Counted from the stretch's first letter, positions 55,419-64,000 are shown. The stretch is DNA of 64,000 nucleotides from Allofournierella_A excrementavium (GCA_019120375.1 DWVE01000027.1:62001-126000); one strand, 5' to 3'. Numbers and translations: made by a program. The notes: generated by a model not told the origin, from the letters alone.

Positions 55419-58223
55419 GTGCCAGACAATAAATTTTCCAGCTCGGTGGACGAGATCCTGGAAACACTGAAACAACAGCAGGCGGCGGCCCCCGCCAGCG
55501 ACCGGGCGGTGGACGAGATCCTGGCCGGCCTGGGCCTCGGGGACGGCCTGCCCCTGCCGCCGGTGCAGCAAGCGCCGGCCCCCCAGGCGGACGATGTGCC
55601 CAAGGCCCGGCCCGCCGCGAAAATAGCGGAAGAAAAACCGGCTCCGGCCCGGCCCGCCCCGCAGCAGCAGGCGCGCCCGGCCCAGCCCGCGAAGGCCCAG
55701 CCCGCCCGCAAGGCCGAGGCTGCCCGCCCCGCCCCCAAGGCGCAGCCCGCTCAAAAGCAGGAAACGCCCCGCCAGGAGGCCCCGGCGGAAAAGCCCGCCC
55801 GGCGCACGGTGCAGCGCCCGGCGGCAAAGCCTGCCGAGGCAAAGGCACCCGCGGCGGAAAGTGAGGCCGACGAGGTCATCCGTCAGGTGCAGCAGACGGT
55901 GACCGGCCCGGCGGCCCCCTCGCCGGACGCGATGCAGCAGCTCACCGGCACCATCAGCGAGACGATGCAGTTCGACGCGGAGTTCCAGAAGTTCTTCAGC
56001 GAGAGCGTGGCGGTCATTCCCGACGAGGAGCCGGAGCAGCACCCGGGCTTTTTCGCCCGTTTTCTGCGCCACAAGGACGACGGCGCCGGCTTTGAAGAGG
56101 ACGACGAGCTGAGCGAGACCGGGGAGGTCAAGGTGGACGAGCCCACCCTGATGATCCCCAACCCCGCCCGCGCGCCCCAGCCACAGGAGGAGCCGGTGGC
56201 CCTGCCCATGAGCGGCGAGCCCCCCCGGCCGGTGGAGCCGGAGGAGGAGCCCGCGCCCGAAGAAGGGGACACCGGCGTCATCGAGCTGGAAGGGCTGGAC
56301 GACGACGCCACCCGGACGCTGGACGATCTGGAGGAGGCCGCGGGCAGCATCCGCTTTGAGGACGAGCCCGCCGAAGAGCCCGAAGAAGAGCCGGAAGAGG
56401 AGCCCGCCCGAAAGCGGGGCTTCCTGCCCCGGATGTTCGGCGGCGAAGCGCCCGCCGAGGCTGTGTTCGACGAGCCGGAGCAGCCGGAATACATCGACGA
56501 TTACGAGGACCCCGCCGACGCGGGCGCGGTGCAGGCGGACCTGGACGGCATGCGCCGGATGCTGGCGCTGCGCACGGTGCTCACCGGCATCCTGACGGCG
56601 CTGCTGCTCTATCTGGGCCTGGCGGTGGGCACAAGCCCCCTGCCGCCCATCGGCCCCATCGACCCGGCCACCGCCCCCGCCGCCTATCTGGCGGTGCATC
56701 TGATCGCCCTGCTGGCGGCCTGCGGCGTGAACTGGCGGGTGTTCGCAAGCGGCGTGCCCGGCATCTGGGGCCGCCCCAGCGCCGACACCATCCCCGCCCT
56801 GGCGGCCGCGGCCGCGCTGGTGCAGCTGGTGGTGCAGCTGGTGGGCGCCGACAAGTTCGAGGCGGACAAGCTCACCCTCTTCGCCGCCCCCGCGGCGCTG
56901 CTGCTGACCCTTGACGCCTTCGGGCGCTTTGTGATGCAGGGCGTGGTGGTGCGCAACTTCCGCATGGCCAGCGCCGGCAGCGACCACACCGCGTCGGTGC
57001 CTCTGGCCGACGCCGAGCTCACCGCCCGGCTGGCCCAGGGCCTGGGCGAGCCGGAGCCCTGCCTGCTTTTGAACCGGCCCACCTCTCTGGTCAAGGGTTT
57101 CCTGCGCCAGAGCTTTTCCCTGCGCGCCAGCGACGGTCTGGCCCAGAAACTGAGCTGGGGCCTGCTGGGCACCGCCCTCATCAGCGCGCTGGTCAGCCTT
57201 TTCGCCGGCCACGGCGGCGTGGCCGCCGTGAACGCGCTGGCGGGCGCTCTGTGCCTGGGCGGGCCGCTGGCCGCCACCCTGCTGAGCGCTGTGCCCAGCC
57301 TGCTGGCCCAGAAAAGCGCCGCCCAGGTGGGCGCGGTCATCCCCGGCGCTGCCGCCATGGAGCAGCTGGGCCGGGCCAACATCGCGGTGGTGGGCGCGAG
57401 GGACCTGGTTCCCGGCGCCAGCGTGCGGCTGCACGGCATCAAGACTTTCGACAAGCAGCGCATCGATCTGGCCATCCTCTACGCGGCCTCGGTGCTCATC
57501 GAGGGCTGCGACACCCTGCGGGACGTGTTCATGACCATCATCCAGGGCAAGACAGAGATGCTCTTCAAGGTGGAGAACCTGGAAAACCTGCCCGGCTACG
57601 GCTTCACCGCCTGGGTGAACAACAACCGGGTCATCGTGGGCAACCGGGCCTTCATGCAGCAGCAGGGCCTGGAGATCCCCAGCCTGGACTATGAGAACCG
57701 CTACACCAAGGGCAAGCGTCTGCCCATCTATCTGGCGGTGAGCGGGCGGCTGTTCGCCATGTTCCTAGTGAGCTACAAGGCCAACGTCCAGGTGGCGGCC
57801 ACCCTGTCCGACCTGCGCAGCCAGGGCGTGTCCCTGCTGGTGCAGAGCGACGACTTCAACCTCACCGGCGAAGGGCTGGAGGTGCTCTACGGCCTGCCCG
57901 CGGGCAGCGTGAAGGTGCTCTCCGGCGCCGAGCGGCGGATGCTGGCCCCCCACACCGCCTATGCCGAGACCAGCGAGGGCTGCATGACCCACATGGGCAG
58001 CTTCGCCTCCTTCGTGGGCGGCCTGCGGGCCGCCGCCGGGGCTGCCTGGGGCGAAAAGGTGGCCAGCCTTGTGCAGGCCGCGGGCGTGGGCATCAGCTGC
58101 CTGCTGGCGCTGGTGATGGCCTTCACCGGCGGCATCGGCGCGCTGGGCCTGCCGGCTCTGGTGCTGTATCAGGCGGCCTGGGCGGTGCTCACCCTGGCCA
58201 TGCCTCTCCTCAAAAAGTATTGA
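55419..58223 (+). CDS. P-type ATPase-like membrane protein lacking catalytic motifs
   Basis: 934 residues, GTG start after GGAGGG. Residues 1-380: disordered, Ala/Pro/Glu-rich, with two VDEIL motifs (SSVDEILETL, RAVDEILAGL). Residues 385-934 follow the topology of heavy-metal (P1B) ATPases: about six TM helices, a cytoplasmic loop, and two last TM helices. GAVIPGAAAMEQLGRANIAV aligns with the segment before DKTGT, but residues 659-663 read GARDL in place of the DKTGT phosphorylation motif. LPGYGFTAWVNNNRVIVGNR keeps the nucleotide-binding GxG and VGN marks. The GDGxND hinge and TGES motif are also absent. Probable pseudoenzyme of unknown function. Follows rlmB by 36 nt. Confidence 0.72.
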   Translation: MPDNKFSSSVDEILETLKQQQAAAPASDRAVDEILAGLGLGDGLPLPPVQQAPAPQADDVPKARPAAKIAEEKPAPARPAPQQQARPAQPAKAQPARKAEAARPAPKAQPAQKQETPRQEAPAEKPARRTVQRPAAKPAEAKAPAAESEADEVIRQVQQTVTGPAAPSPDAMQQLTGTISETMQFDAEFQKFFSESVAVIPDEEPEQHPGFFARFLRHKDDGAGFEEDDELSETGEVKVDEPTLMIPNPARAPQPQEEPVALPMSGEPPRPVEPEEEPAPEEGDTGVIELEGLDDDATRTLDDLEEAAGSIRFEDEPAEEPEEEPEEEPARKRGFLPRMFGGEAPAEAVFDEPEQPEYIDDYEDPADAGAVQADLDGMRRMLALRTVLTGILTALLLYLGLAVGTSPLPPIGPIDPATAPAAYLAVHLIALLAACGVNWRVFASGVPGIWGRPSADTIPALAAAAALVQLVVQLVGADKFEADKLTLFAAPAALLLTLDAFGRFVMQGVVVRNFRMASAGSDHTASVPLADAELTARLAQGLGEPEPCLLLNRPTSLVKGFLRQSFSLRASDGLAQKLSWGLLGTALISALVSLFAGHGGVAAVNALAGALCLGGPLAATLLSAVPSLLAQKSAAQVGAVIPGAAAMEQLGRANIAVVGARDLVPGASVRLHGIKTFDKQRIDLAILYAASVLIEGCDTLRDVFMTIIQGKTEMLFKVENLENLPGYGFTAWVNNNRVIVGNRAFMQQQGLEIPSLDYENRYTKGKRLPIYLAVSGRLFAMFLVSYKANVQVAATLSDLRSQGVSLLVQSDDFNLTGEGLEVLYGLPAGSVKVLSGAERRMLAPHTAYAETSEGCMTHMGSFASFVGGLRAAAGAAWGEKVASLVQAAGVGISCLLALVMAFTGGIGALGLPALVLYQAAWAVLTLAMPLLKKY

Positions 58224-58232
58224 GCCAAAACC

Positions 58233-58263
58233 CCCGCCGGGCCGCGCCCGGCGGGATTTTTTT
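58233..58263 (+). terminator. Terminator after the P-type ATPase-like gene
   Basis: CCCGCCGGG / CCCGGCGGG stem with CCGCG loop, then T7. The 235-bp gap to the next gene also carries TTTAAA (58364-58369), 17 bp, TAGAAT (58387-58392), a weak promoter. Confidence 0.88.
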
Positions 58264-58363
58264 GTGCCTTTGGGGCAAATTTTCGGCCCGTCAATAGGCA
58301 AATTCCACAAAGGTTTCGGCGGATTTTGTGCGGCGCATTCCCCCGTTTTACAGGGAATTGTCC

Positions 58364-58392
58364 TTTAAAAATCATACAAACTGTGTTAGAAT
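58364..58392 (+). promoter_or_regulatory. Weak promoter of the EF-G paralogue
   Basis: TTTAAA-17-TAGAAT, about 65 nt before the ATG at 58459. Confidence 0.4.
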
Positions 58393-58458
58393 TTTGTATA
58401 GGTTGCTACCGCCGCATTTCCTTTGCAAAACACGCGGTAGAAGAGAGGGTTATTTAGA

Positions 58459-60543
58459 ATGAAGAACTACGCCAACACAAACATCCGAAACATTCTCGTC
58501 GCCGGCCACGCCGGCTGCGGCAAGACCACTCTGGTGGAGGCTCTGCTGTACACCACCGGCGCGCTGGAGCGCATGGGCCGCGTGGAAGACGGCAACACCG
58601 TCAGCGACTTTGACCCTGAAGAGGCAAAGCGCCGCGCCTCCCTGAATCTGGCAGTGGTTCCCGTGGAGTGCGAGGACGTAAAGCTGAATTTTCTGGACAC
58701 GCCGGGCCTGTTCGATTTTGAGCTGGGCCAGTATGAGGGCATCCAGGCCGCCGGCAGCGTGCTCATCACCGTTTCGGCACGTTCGGGTGTGACCGTTGGC
58801 GCGGAGAAGGCCTACCGCCTGGCCGAAAAGCTGGGCCGCAGCCGCATGGTGTTCGTCAGCAAGATGGACCTGGAGAACGCCAACTTCTATAAAATTCTGG
58901 AAGAGCTCAAGACCAAGTTCGGCCCCTCGGTGTGCCCCTGCGTGGTGCCCACCCGCCAGGAGGACGGCACGGTGGTGTATGTGAACCTGTTCAGCCAGAA
59001 GGCTTTCAAGTACGAGAGCGGCAAGCAGGTGCAGGTGCCCCTGCCCGACATGGGCCACCGCCTGGACGGTCTGGTGGAAGCCATGAGCGAGGCCGTGGCC
59101 GAGACCGACGACGCTTTGATGGAGAAGTTCTTCTCCGGCGAGGCCTTCACCACCGAGGAGATCGTGGAAGGTCTGGCCAAGGGCTGCAAGAGCGGCATGA
59201 TCACCCCTGTGTTCTGCGGCAGCGCCGTGAACCTGCAGGCGCTGGACATGCTGCTGTATAACCTCAAGGTCCTGCTGCCCAGCCCCGCCGAGGTGCCCGC
59301 CCCCACGGCCGTCACCGCCGGCGGCGATGAGGTCAAGCTGGAATGCGACCCCGCGGCCCCCGTGGCGGCCTATGTGTTCCGCACCGTGGCCGACCCCTTC
59401 GTGGGCAAGCTGAGCTACGTCAAGGTGTTCAGCGGCACCCTCACCACCGCCACCAGTCTGGTGAACGCCCGCACCGGCGAGGCCGAGCGCTTCGGCAAGC
59501 TGCTGAACATGCGCGGCAAAAAGCAGACCGATGTGGATTCCATCACCGCCGGCGACATCGGCGCGGTGACCAAGCTCTCCGCCGCCCAGACCGGCGACAC
59601 CCTGTGCGACCCCGCCCGGGTGGCCGCTCTGCCCGCCGCCGCCTTCCCCAACCCCACCCTGTCCATGGCCATCCGCGTGACCAAGAAGGGCGACGAGGGC
59701 AAGATCGGCGCGGCGCTGGCCCGCCTGATGGAAGAGGACCGCACCCTGGCCTACCGTGTGGACGCGGAGACCGGCCAGCAGATCATCTCCGGCCTGGGCG
59801 AGCAGCATCTGGACGCTGTGGTGGCCAAACTGAAGGCCAAGTTCGGCGTGGATGTGGAGCTCACCGCCCCCCGTGTGGCCTACCGTGAGTCGGTGCGCAA
59901 AAAGTGCAAGGCCCAGGGCCGCCACAAGAAGCAGACCGGCGGCCACGGCCAGTTCGGCGACGTGTGGATCGAGTTCGAGCCCTGCGACAGCGAAGAGCTG
60001 GTGTTCGAGGAGAAGGTGTTCGGCGGCAGCGTGCCCAAGAACTACTTCCCCGCGGTGGAAAAGGGCCTGCGTCAGGCCGCCAAGCACGGCGTGCTGGCGG
60101 GCTACCCCGTGGTGGGCCTGAAAGCCACCCTGCTGGACGGCAGCTATCACCCCGTTGACTCCAGCGAAATGGCCTTCATCATGGCCGCCAAGCTGGCCTA
60201 CAAGGCCGCCCTGCCCGAGGCTGGCCCGGTCATCCTGGAGCCCTTCGGCACCCTGCGCGCCCACGTTCCCGGCGACAACACCGGCGACATCATGGGCGAC
60301 GTGACCAAGCGCCGCGGCCGCGTTCTGGGCATGAGCCCCGACGAGGACGGCCTGCAGGTGGTGGAGGCGGAGGTGCCTCTGGCCGAAATGCAGGATTTCA
60401 CCACCTTCATGCGCCAGCTGACCCAGGGCCGGGGCCACTTCACCCTGGACTTCGTGCGCTACGAGCCGCTGCCCTCCAACCTGGAAGGCAAGGTCATCGA
60501 GGAAGCCAAGAAGCTGGGCAACGGCGCCGAGGACGAAGAGTAA
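58459..60543 (+). CDS. EF-G paralogue (FusA2-type translational GTPase)
   Basis: 694 residues. G1 GHAGCGKT (16-23), G3 DTPG in NFLDTPGLFDF, G4 SKMD (usual NKMD changed to SKMD), domains II-V with ERRSVRKK-like YRESVRKKCKAQGRHKKQTG and HVPGDNTGDIMGDVTKRRG of domain V. The length equals EF-G, but the switch 1 region (about 40-60) is shortened and divergent. Such paralogues are common in Clostridia and their role (recycling, stress, tetracycline-like protection) is unclear. GAGAGGG site; the true fusA should lie elsewhere with tuf and rpsL/G. Confidence 0.88.
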   Translation: MKNYANTNIRNILVAGHAGCGKTTLVEALLYTTGALERMGRVEDGNTVSDFDPEEAKRRASLNLAVVPVECEDVKLNFLDTPGLFDFELGQYEGIQAAGSVLITVSARSGVTVGAEKAYRLAEKLGRSRMVFVSKMDLENANFYKILEELKTKFGPSVCPCVVPTRQEDGTVVYVNLFSQKAFKYESGKQVQVPLPDMGHRLDGLVEAMSEAVAETDDALMEKFFSGEAFTTEEIVEGLAKGCKSGMITPVFCGSAVNLQALDMLLYNLKVLLPSPAEVPAPTAVTAGGDEVKLECDPAAPVAAYVFRTVADPFVGKLSYVKVFSGTLTTATSLVNARTGEAERFGKLLNMRGKKQTDVDSITAGDIGAVTKLSAAQTGDTLCDPARVAALPAAAFPNPTLSMAIRVTKKGDEGKIGAALARLMEEDRTLAYRVDAETGQQIISGLGEQHLDAVVAKLKAKFGVDVELTAPRVAYRESVRKKCKAQGRHKKQTGGHGQFGDVWIEFEPCDSEELVFEEKVFGGSVPKNYFPAVEKGLRQAAKHGVLAGYPVVGLKATLLDGSYHPVDSSEMAFIMAAKLAYKAALPEAGPVILEPFGTLRAHVPGDNTGDIMGDVTKRRGRVLGMSPDEDGLQVVEAEVPLAEMQDFTTFMRQLTQGRGHFTLDFVRYEPLPSNLEGKVIEEAKKLGNGAEDEE

Positions 60544-60612
60544 GACCACGCCTTGCGGCGGAGGGGCATAAACCGCTCCCCCGCTGCATACAATGAACAA
60601 AGCAAGCGCAAA

Positions 60613-60655
60613 CGACCCACCGGTGGCCGGACGGCTGGCGGTGGGTCGCTTTTTT
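60613..60655 (+). terminator. Terminator after the EF-G paralogue
   Basis: CGACCCACCG / CGGTGGGTCG with a 16-nt loop, then T6. The 328-nt gap to greA holds no ORF beyond this hairpin and the promoter below. Confidence 0.88.
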
Positions 60656-60712
60656 GCGGCACAAAAAAAGAAGCCGGTTTTTGGCGAAATAGCTGAAAGT
60701 TATCTCGTAATA

Positions 60713-60741
60713 TTGACAGTGGCAGTTAAATCGGCTATACT
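60713..60741 (+). promoter_or_regulatory. Promoter of greA
   Basis: Consensus TTGACA (60713-60718), 17-bp spacer, TATACT (60736-60741). A leader of about 125 nt follows. Confidence 0.82.
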
Positions 60742-60871
60742 GTCAAAATTGGGAAAACATATGGGTCGCTGTTTTGGCCCGGGCACCCAACGGCGCGCGC
60801 CGCGCGCAGAACAAAGTCAAAAACACGCACACGGAGTGCGAAATCATCATCGTTAGGGAGCATTCAAAGCA

Positions 60872-61357
60872 ATGAGCACAAAGGAACTTGTCATGACTCG
60901 CGCCGGTCTGGAGGCGCTGGAAAAGGAGCTGGAGGAGCTCAAGACCGTCCGCCGCAAGGACGTGGCCGAGAAGATCAAGGTGGCCCGCGGCTTCGGCGAT
61001 CTGTCGGAGAACAGCGAATACGACGAAGCCAAGAACGAGCAGGGCTTCATCGAGAGCCGCATCGCCCAGCTGGAGGCCATGCTCAAGCACGCCCGCGTCA
61101 TCGACAACGACGACCTGAGCCTGGAGCATGTGTCGGTGGGCACCCATGTGAAGATCGAGGACGAGGACGGCGAAGTGGAGGAGTACGACATCACCGGCTC
61201 CACCGAGGCCGACCCCCTGAACGGCAAGATCAGCGACGAGAGCCCTGTGGGCGCGGGCCTGCTGGGCAAAAAGGTGGGCGAGACCGCCGAGATCACCCTG
61301 CCCAACGGGGCCACCGTGGCCTTCAAGGTGGTGGAGATCACCCGTTCGGCGCTGTAA
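60872..61357 (+). CDS. greA: Transcription elongation factor GreA
   Basis: 161 residues. N-terminal coiled coil with the acidic tip DLSENSEYDEAKNEQ that enters the RNA polymerase secondary channel, C-terminal domain VGTHVKIEDEDGEVEEYDIT and SPVGAGLLGKKVGE. Rescues arrested polymerase by transcript cleavage. Start at 60872 after TAGGGAGC. Placed before lysS as in many Firmicutes. Confidence 0.97.
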   Translation: MSTKELVMTRAGLEALEKELEELKTVRRKDVAEKIKVARGFGDLSENSEYDEAKNEQGFIESRIAQLEAMLKHARVIDNDDLSLEHVSVGTHVKIEDEDGEVEEYDITGSTEADPLNGKISDESPVGAGLLGKKVGETAEITLPNGATVAFKVVEITRSAL

Positions 61358-61393
61358 GGGCCTTTTTGGCTGCAAAACACAAGGAAATTCTGC

Positions 61394-61421
61394 AAAAACA
61401 GGTGCCACGGCACCTGTTTTT
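61394..61421 (+). terminator. Terminator between greA and lysS
   Basis: AAAACAGGTGCC / GGCACCTGTTTT. A perfect TATAAT (61426-61431) sits directly after it and probably serves lysS; no good -35 was found. Confidence 0.78.
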
Positions 61422-61492
61422 GTGTTATAATAAGGCTTACTGTAGACAAGGGCCGCGCCGCGGCCGTTTTGCACCGCAAAGGAGAGAATAGA

Positions 61493-63493
61493 ATGGCACA
61501 GATGAACCAGACTACCCCGGACAACGGGGAGATGACCCAGCAGGAGTACAGCGAGCTGGTGGCCATCCGCCGCCAGAAGCTGGCCGACCTGCAGCAGGCA
61601 GGCAAGGACCCCTTCCACATCACCAAGTGGCCCCAGGCGGACTTTGCCGCCGAGGTGAAGGAGAGCTTCCAGGACCTGCCCGAGGACGCCGCTCCCGAAG
61701 ACCACCGCCAGGTGTGCATGGCGGGCCGGATGATGAGCAAGCGGGTGATGGGCAAGGCCAGCTTTGCTGACCTGCGGGACACCACCGGCGACATCCAGAT
61801 GTACGTCAAGCGTGACGACGTGGGCGCGGACGTGTATCAGGAGTTCAAGAAGTTCGACATCGGCGACATCGTGGGCGTGCGGGGCTATGTGTTCCGCACC
61901 AAGATGGGCGAGATCAGCGTGCACGTGACCGAAGTGGTGCTGCTGTCCAAGAGCCTGCTGCCCCTGCCCGAGAAGTTCCACGGCCTCAAGGACCAGGAGA
62001 CCCGCTACCGCCAGCGGTATGTGGACCTCATCGTCAACCCCGAAGTGCGCCGCGCCTTTGAGGTGCGCAGCCGCTTCATCCGCTATATGCGCCGCTATCT
62101 GGACGAGCGGGACTACATGGAAGTGGAGACCCCCGTGCTGAACACCATCGCCGGCGGCGCGGCGGCCCGGCCCTTCATCACCCACCACAACACCCTGGAC
62201 ATCGACATGTACATGCGCATCGCCACCGAGCTGCCCCTGAAGCGGCTCATCATCGGCGGCATCGACCGGGTGTATGAGATCGGCCGCATCTTCCGCAACG
62301 AGGGCATGGACCCCAAGCACAACCCCGAGTTCACCACCGTGGAGCTGTATCAGGCCTACGCTGACTTCCACACCATGATGGACATCGCCGAGGGCATCCT
62401 CTCCGGCGCGGCCAAGGAAATTCTCGGCACCTACCAGGTGGAGTGGCAGGGCGAGCAGGTGGACCTGACCCCCGGCTGGCGCCGCCTGACCATGGTGGAC
62501 GCGGTGCGTGAGTACGCCGGCGTGGACTTTGCCGCCATCACCGACGACGCCGAGGCCGTGGCCGCCGCCAAGGCCATCGGTGTGGAGCTGGCGGACGCCG
62601 CCGAAAGGACCTGGGGCAACGCCCTCTACGCCTGCTTCGACCAGAAGGTGGAGGAGAAGCTGGTGCAGCCCACCTTCATCACCATGTACCCCGTGGAGGT
62701 CTCTCCGCTGACCAAGCGCAGCCCGGAGGACCCCCGCCTCACCGAGCGCTTCGAGCTGTTCATCTGCCACAGCGAGCTGGCCAACGCCTACTCCGAGCTG
62801 AACGACCCCATCGACCAGCGCCAGCGCTTTGAGAAGCAGGTGGAGCAGCGGGAGCGCGGCGACGAGGAGACCGAGATGATGGACGAGGATTTCCTCACCG
62901 CCATGGAGTACGGCATGCCTCCCACGGGCGGCATGGGCATGGGCATCGACCGGTGCGTCATGCTGCTCACCGGCAGCACCTCCATCCGGGACGTCATCCT
63001 GTTCCCCACCATGAAGCCCATCGACAAGCCCCAGGCGGCCCAGAAGCCCGCCGCGGCTGCTGCGGCCCCTGCCGCCGCCGTGAACGACGCCGTGCCTGCG
63101 GCGGAGAGCGGCCCCATCGACTTCTCCAAGGTGGAGATCGAGCCGCTGTTCACCGAGTTCGTGGACTTCGACACCTTCTCCAAGTCCGACTTCCGGGCGG
63201 TGAAGATCAAGGAGTGCACCGCGGTGCCCAAGAGCAAGAAGCTGCTCAAGTTCGTGCTGGACGACGGCACCGGCACCGACCGGGTCATCCTCAGCGGCAT
63301 CCACGAGTACTATGAGCCGGAGGAGCTGGTGGGCAAGACGGCCATCGCCATCGTCAACCTGCCTCCCCGCAAGATGATGGGCATCGACTCCTGCGGCATG
63401 CTCATCAGCGCCGTCCATCAGGAGGACGGCCACGAGGGCCTGCACCTGCTGATGGTGGACCCCCACATCCCCGCGGGCGCGAAGCTCTACTAA
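61493..63493 (+). CDS. lysS: Lysyl-tRNA synthetase with C-terminal tRNA-binding domain
   Basis: 666 residues, about 165 more than usual class II LysRS. N-terminal OB-fold anticodon domain (GRMMSKRVMGKASFADLRD), catalytic core with motif 2 RIFRNEGMD (about 267) and motif 3 GMGMGIDR (about 482). After an Ala/Pro-rich linker, residues about 545-666 are a Trbp111/EMAPII-like tRNA-binding domain (DFSKVEIEPLFTEFVDFDTF, VGKTAIAIVNLPPRKMMGID) like the C-terminus of MetRS. It charges tRNA-Lys; the added domain likely increases tRNA affinity. Only a fusion gene is present; no frameshift. Confidence 0.96.
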   Translation: MAQMNQTTPDNGEMTQQEYSELVAIRRQKLADLQQAGKDPFHITKWPQADFAAEVKESFQDLPEDAAPEDHRQVCMAGRMMSKRVMGKASFADLRDTTGDIQMYVKRDDVGADVYQEFKKFDIGDIVGVRGYVFRTKMGEISVHVTEVVLLSKSLLPLPEKFHGLKDQETRYRQRYVDLIVNPEVRRAFEVRSRFIRYMRRYLDERDYMEVETPVLNTIAGGAAARPFITHHNTLDIDMYMRIATELPLKRLIIGGIDRVYEIGRIFRNEGMDPKHNPEFTTVELYQAYADFHTMMDIAEGILSGAAKEILGTYQVEWQGEQVDLTPGWRRLTMVDAVREYAGVDFAAITDDAEAVAAAKAIGVELADAAERTWGNALYACFDQKVEEKLVQPTFITMYPVEVSPLTKRSPEDPRLTERFELFICHSELANAYSELNDPIDQRQRFEKQVEQRERGDEETEMMDEDFLTAMEYGMPPTGGMGMGIDRCVMLLTGSTSIRDVILFPTMKPIDKPQAAQKPAAAAAAPAAAVNDAVPAAESGPIDFSKVEIEPLFTEFVDFDTFSKSDFRAVKIKECTAVPKSKKLLKFVLDDGTGTDRVILSGIHEYYEPEELVGKTAIAIVNLPPRKMMGIDSCGMLISAVHQEDGHEGLHLLMVDPHIPAGAKLY

Positions 63494-63503
63494 GAACAAA
63501 CGA

Positions 63504-63537
63504 AAGGGCGTCCTGAGCGATCGGGACGCCCTTTTCT
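63504..63537 (+). terminator. Terminator of lysS
   Basis: AAGGGCGTCC / GGGACGCCCTT with a TGAGCGATC loop and TTTT. Confidence 0.88.
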
Positions 63538-63563
63538 GCAAAAGGGAAAGAGGCGAACGGACC

Positions 63564-64000
63564 ATGAAAACAGGCCTTGTGCTGGAAGGCGGGGCCATGC
63601 GGGGCATGTTCACCGCCGGCGTGCTGGACGCCTTCCTCGCCGCCGGCGTGAGGGCCGACGAGGTGGTGGGCGTTTCCGCCGGAGCGCTGTTCGGCGTGAA
63701 CTATCTCTCCGGCCAGACGGGCCGGGCGGTGCGCTACAACAAGCGCTACAACGGTGATAAGAACTATATGGGCCTGCGGCCGCTGCTGAAAGAGGGCAAC
63801 CTGTTCAGCACTTCTTATGCTTATGACCTGGTGCCCCGCAAGCTGGACCCCTTCGACGACGAAGCCTTTCAAAACAGCGGCGTACCCTTTTACGCCGTGG
63901 TCACCGATGTGGACACCGGCGAGGCGGAGTACATGCAGGTGAAAAGCGTCTTTGAGCAGATGGATGTGCTGCGGGCCTCCGGCTCCATGCCCTTCGTCTC
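63564..64000 (+). CDS. Patatin-like phospholipase, N-terminal part
   Basis: 145 codons in the window; the gene runs off the right edge. MKTGLVLEGGAMRGMFTAGV contains the oxyanion GGxxR/G loop and VVGVSAGALFGVNY the GxSxG nucleophile motif (Ser near residue 39). Members hydrolyse acyl lipids. A weak AAAGAGG site precedes the ATG. Confidence 0.88.
   Translation, partial: MKTGLVLEGGAMRGMFTAGVLDAFLAAGVRADEVVGVSAGALFGVNYLSGQTGRAVRYNKRYNGDKNYMGLRPLLKEGNLFSTSYAYDLVPRKLDPFDDEAFQNSGVPFYAVVTDVDTGEAEYMQVKSVFEQMDVLRASGSMPFV

Noticed and set aside
54222..57434. A minus-strand frame of about 1070 codons covering the DnaA-box region, rlmB and the ATPase-like gene
   Set aside because: Antisense artefact of GC-rich codon use; no motif and no start signal.
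58450..60600. A minus-strand frame opposite the EF-G paralogue
   Set aside because: His/Gly/Leu-rich mirror of the GTPase codons; the plus-strand frame has G1-G4 motifs.
60743..63613. A minus-strand frame opposite greA and lysS
   Set aside because: Antisense of two unmistakable genes and without a ribosome binding site.

Overview
The window looks like a chromosomal segment from a GC-rich Gram-positive gut-type Clostridium relative, most likely of the Oscillospiraceae/Ruminococcaceae (Faecalibacterium, Gemmiger and Subdoligranulum group). This is inferred from the Firmicutes S10-spc-alpha ribosomal cluster order with KOW protein, infA and rpmJ between map and rpsM, the zinc-type S14, S4, L24 and L36, a SpoIIE phosphatase, RqcH, a LysRS carrying a C-terminal tRNA-binding domain, and AAGGAGG-type ribosome binding sites. 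No IS element, prophage, rRNA gene or CRISPR array is visible. Coding density is high, and almost every convergent gene pair is separated by one GC-rich hairpin.

Layout. 1-5.9 kb: redox and xenobiotic genes with their regulators (partial flavin reductase, aldo/keto reductase with divergent MerR, an XRE regulator, and a PadR-flavoprotein-chloramphenicol acetyltransferase operon with ATGA overlaps). 5.9-12.5 kb: MATE pump, large RND permease with a coiled-coil insertion, and a Ca2+/Na+ antiporter. 12.5-16.9 kb: DUF1624 membrane protein, SfsA, a ricin-type lectin with a histone H1-like repeat tail, a CcdA-TlpA fusion and a DUF2798 protein. 16.9-19.5 kb: a lower-GC MATE gene preceded by a leader-peptide/attenuator region, three copies of a terminator-bearing repeat, and tRNA-Leu(CAA). 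19.6-28 kb: sigma factor, tRNA-like element, zinc-ribbon protein, DUF2142 membrane protein, DUF1858, TrmK, Nif3-like, PH-like protein, RqcH and a zinc-ribbon membrane protein.

28-44.3 kb: a continuous co-directional ribosomal protein operon with secY, adk, map, infA and rpoA, starting from a good promoter and a long untranslated leader and ending at a strong hairpin after rplQ. 44.5-54.1 kb: PRPP synthetase-like protein, NifX-like protein, GNAT and methyltransferase, SpoIIE, a BlaI repressor with an M56-M23 fusion sensor/peptidase, class II aldolase and an OGG-type glycosylase. 54.1-64 kb: an intergenic cluster of DnaA boxes, RlmB, a P-type ATPase-like protein without catalytic motifs, an EF-G paralogue, GreA, LysRS and a partial patatin-like phospholipase.

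The parts most worth a second look are the BlaI/M56-M23 locus, the P-type ATPase-like pseudoenzyme, the lectin and L30 proteins with H1-like Lys/Ala/Pro tails, the leader ORF running through a terminator into the second MATE gene, the DnaA-box cluster, and the tRNA-like element ahead of the zinc-ribbon gene. All functional calls are from reading translations and motifs; no database search was run.
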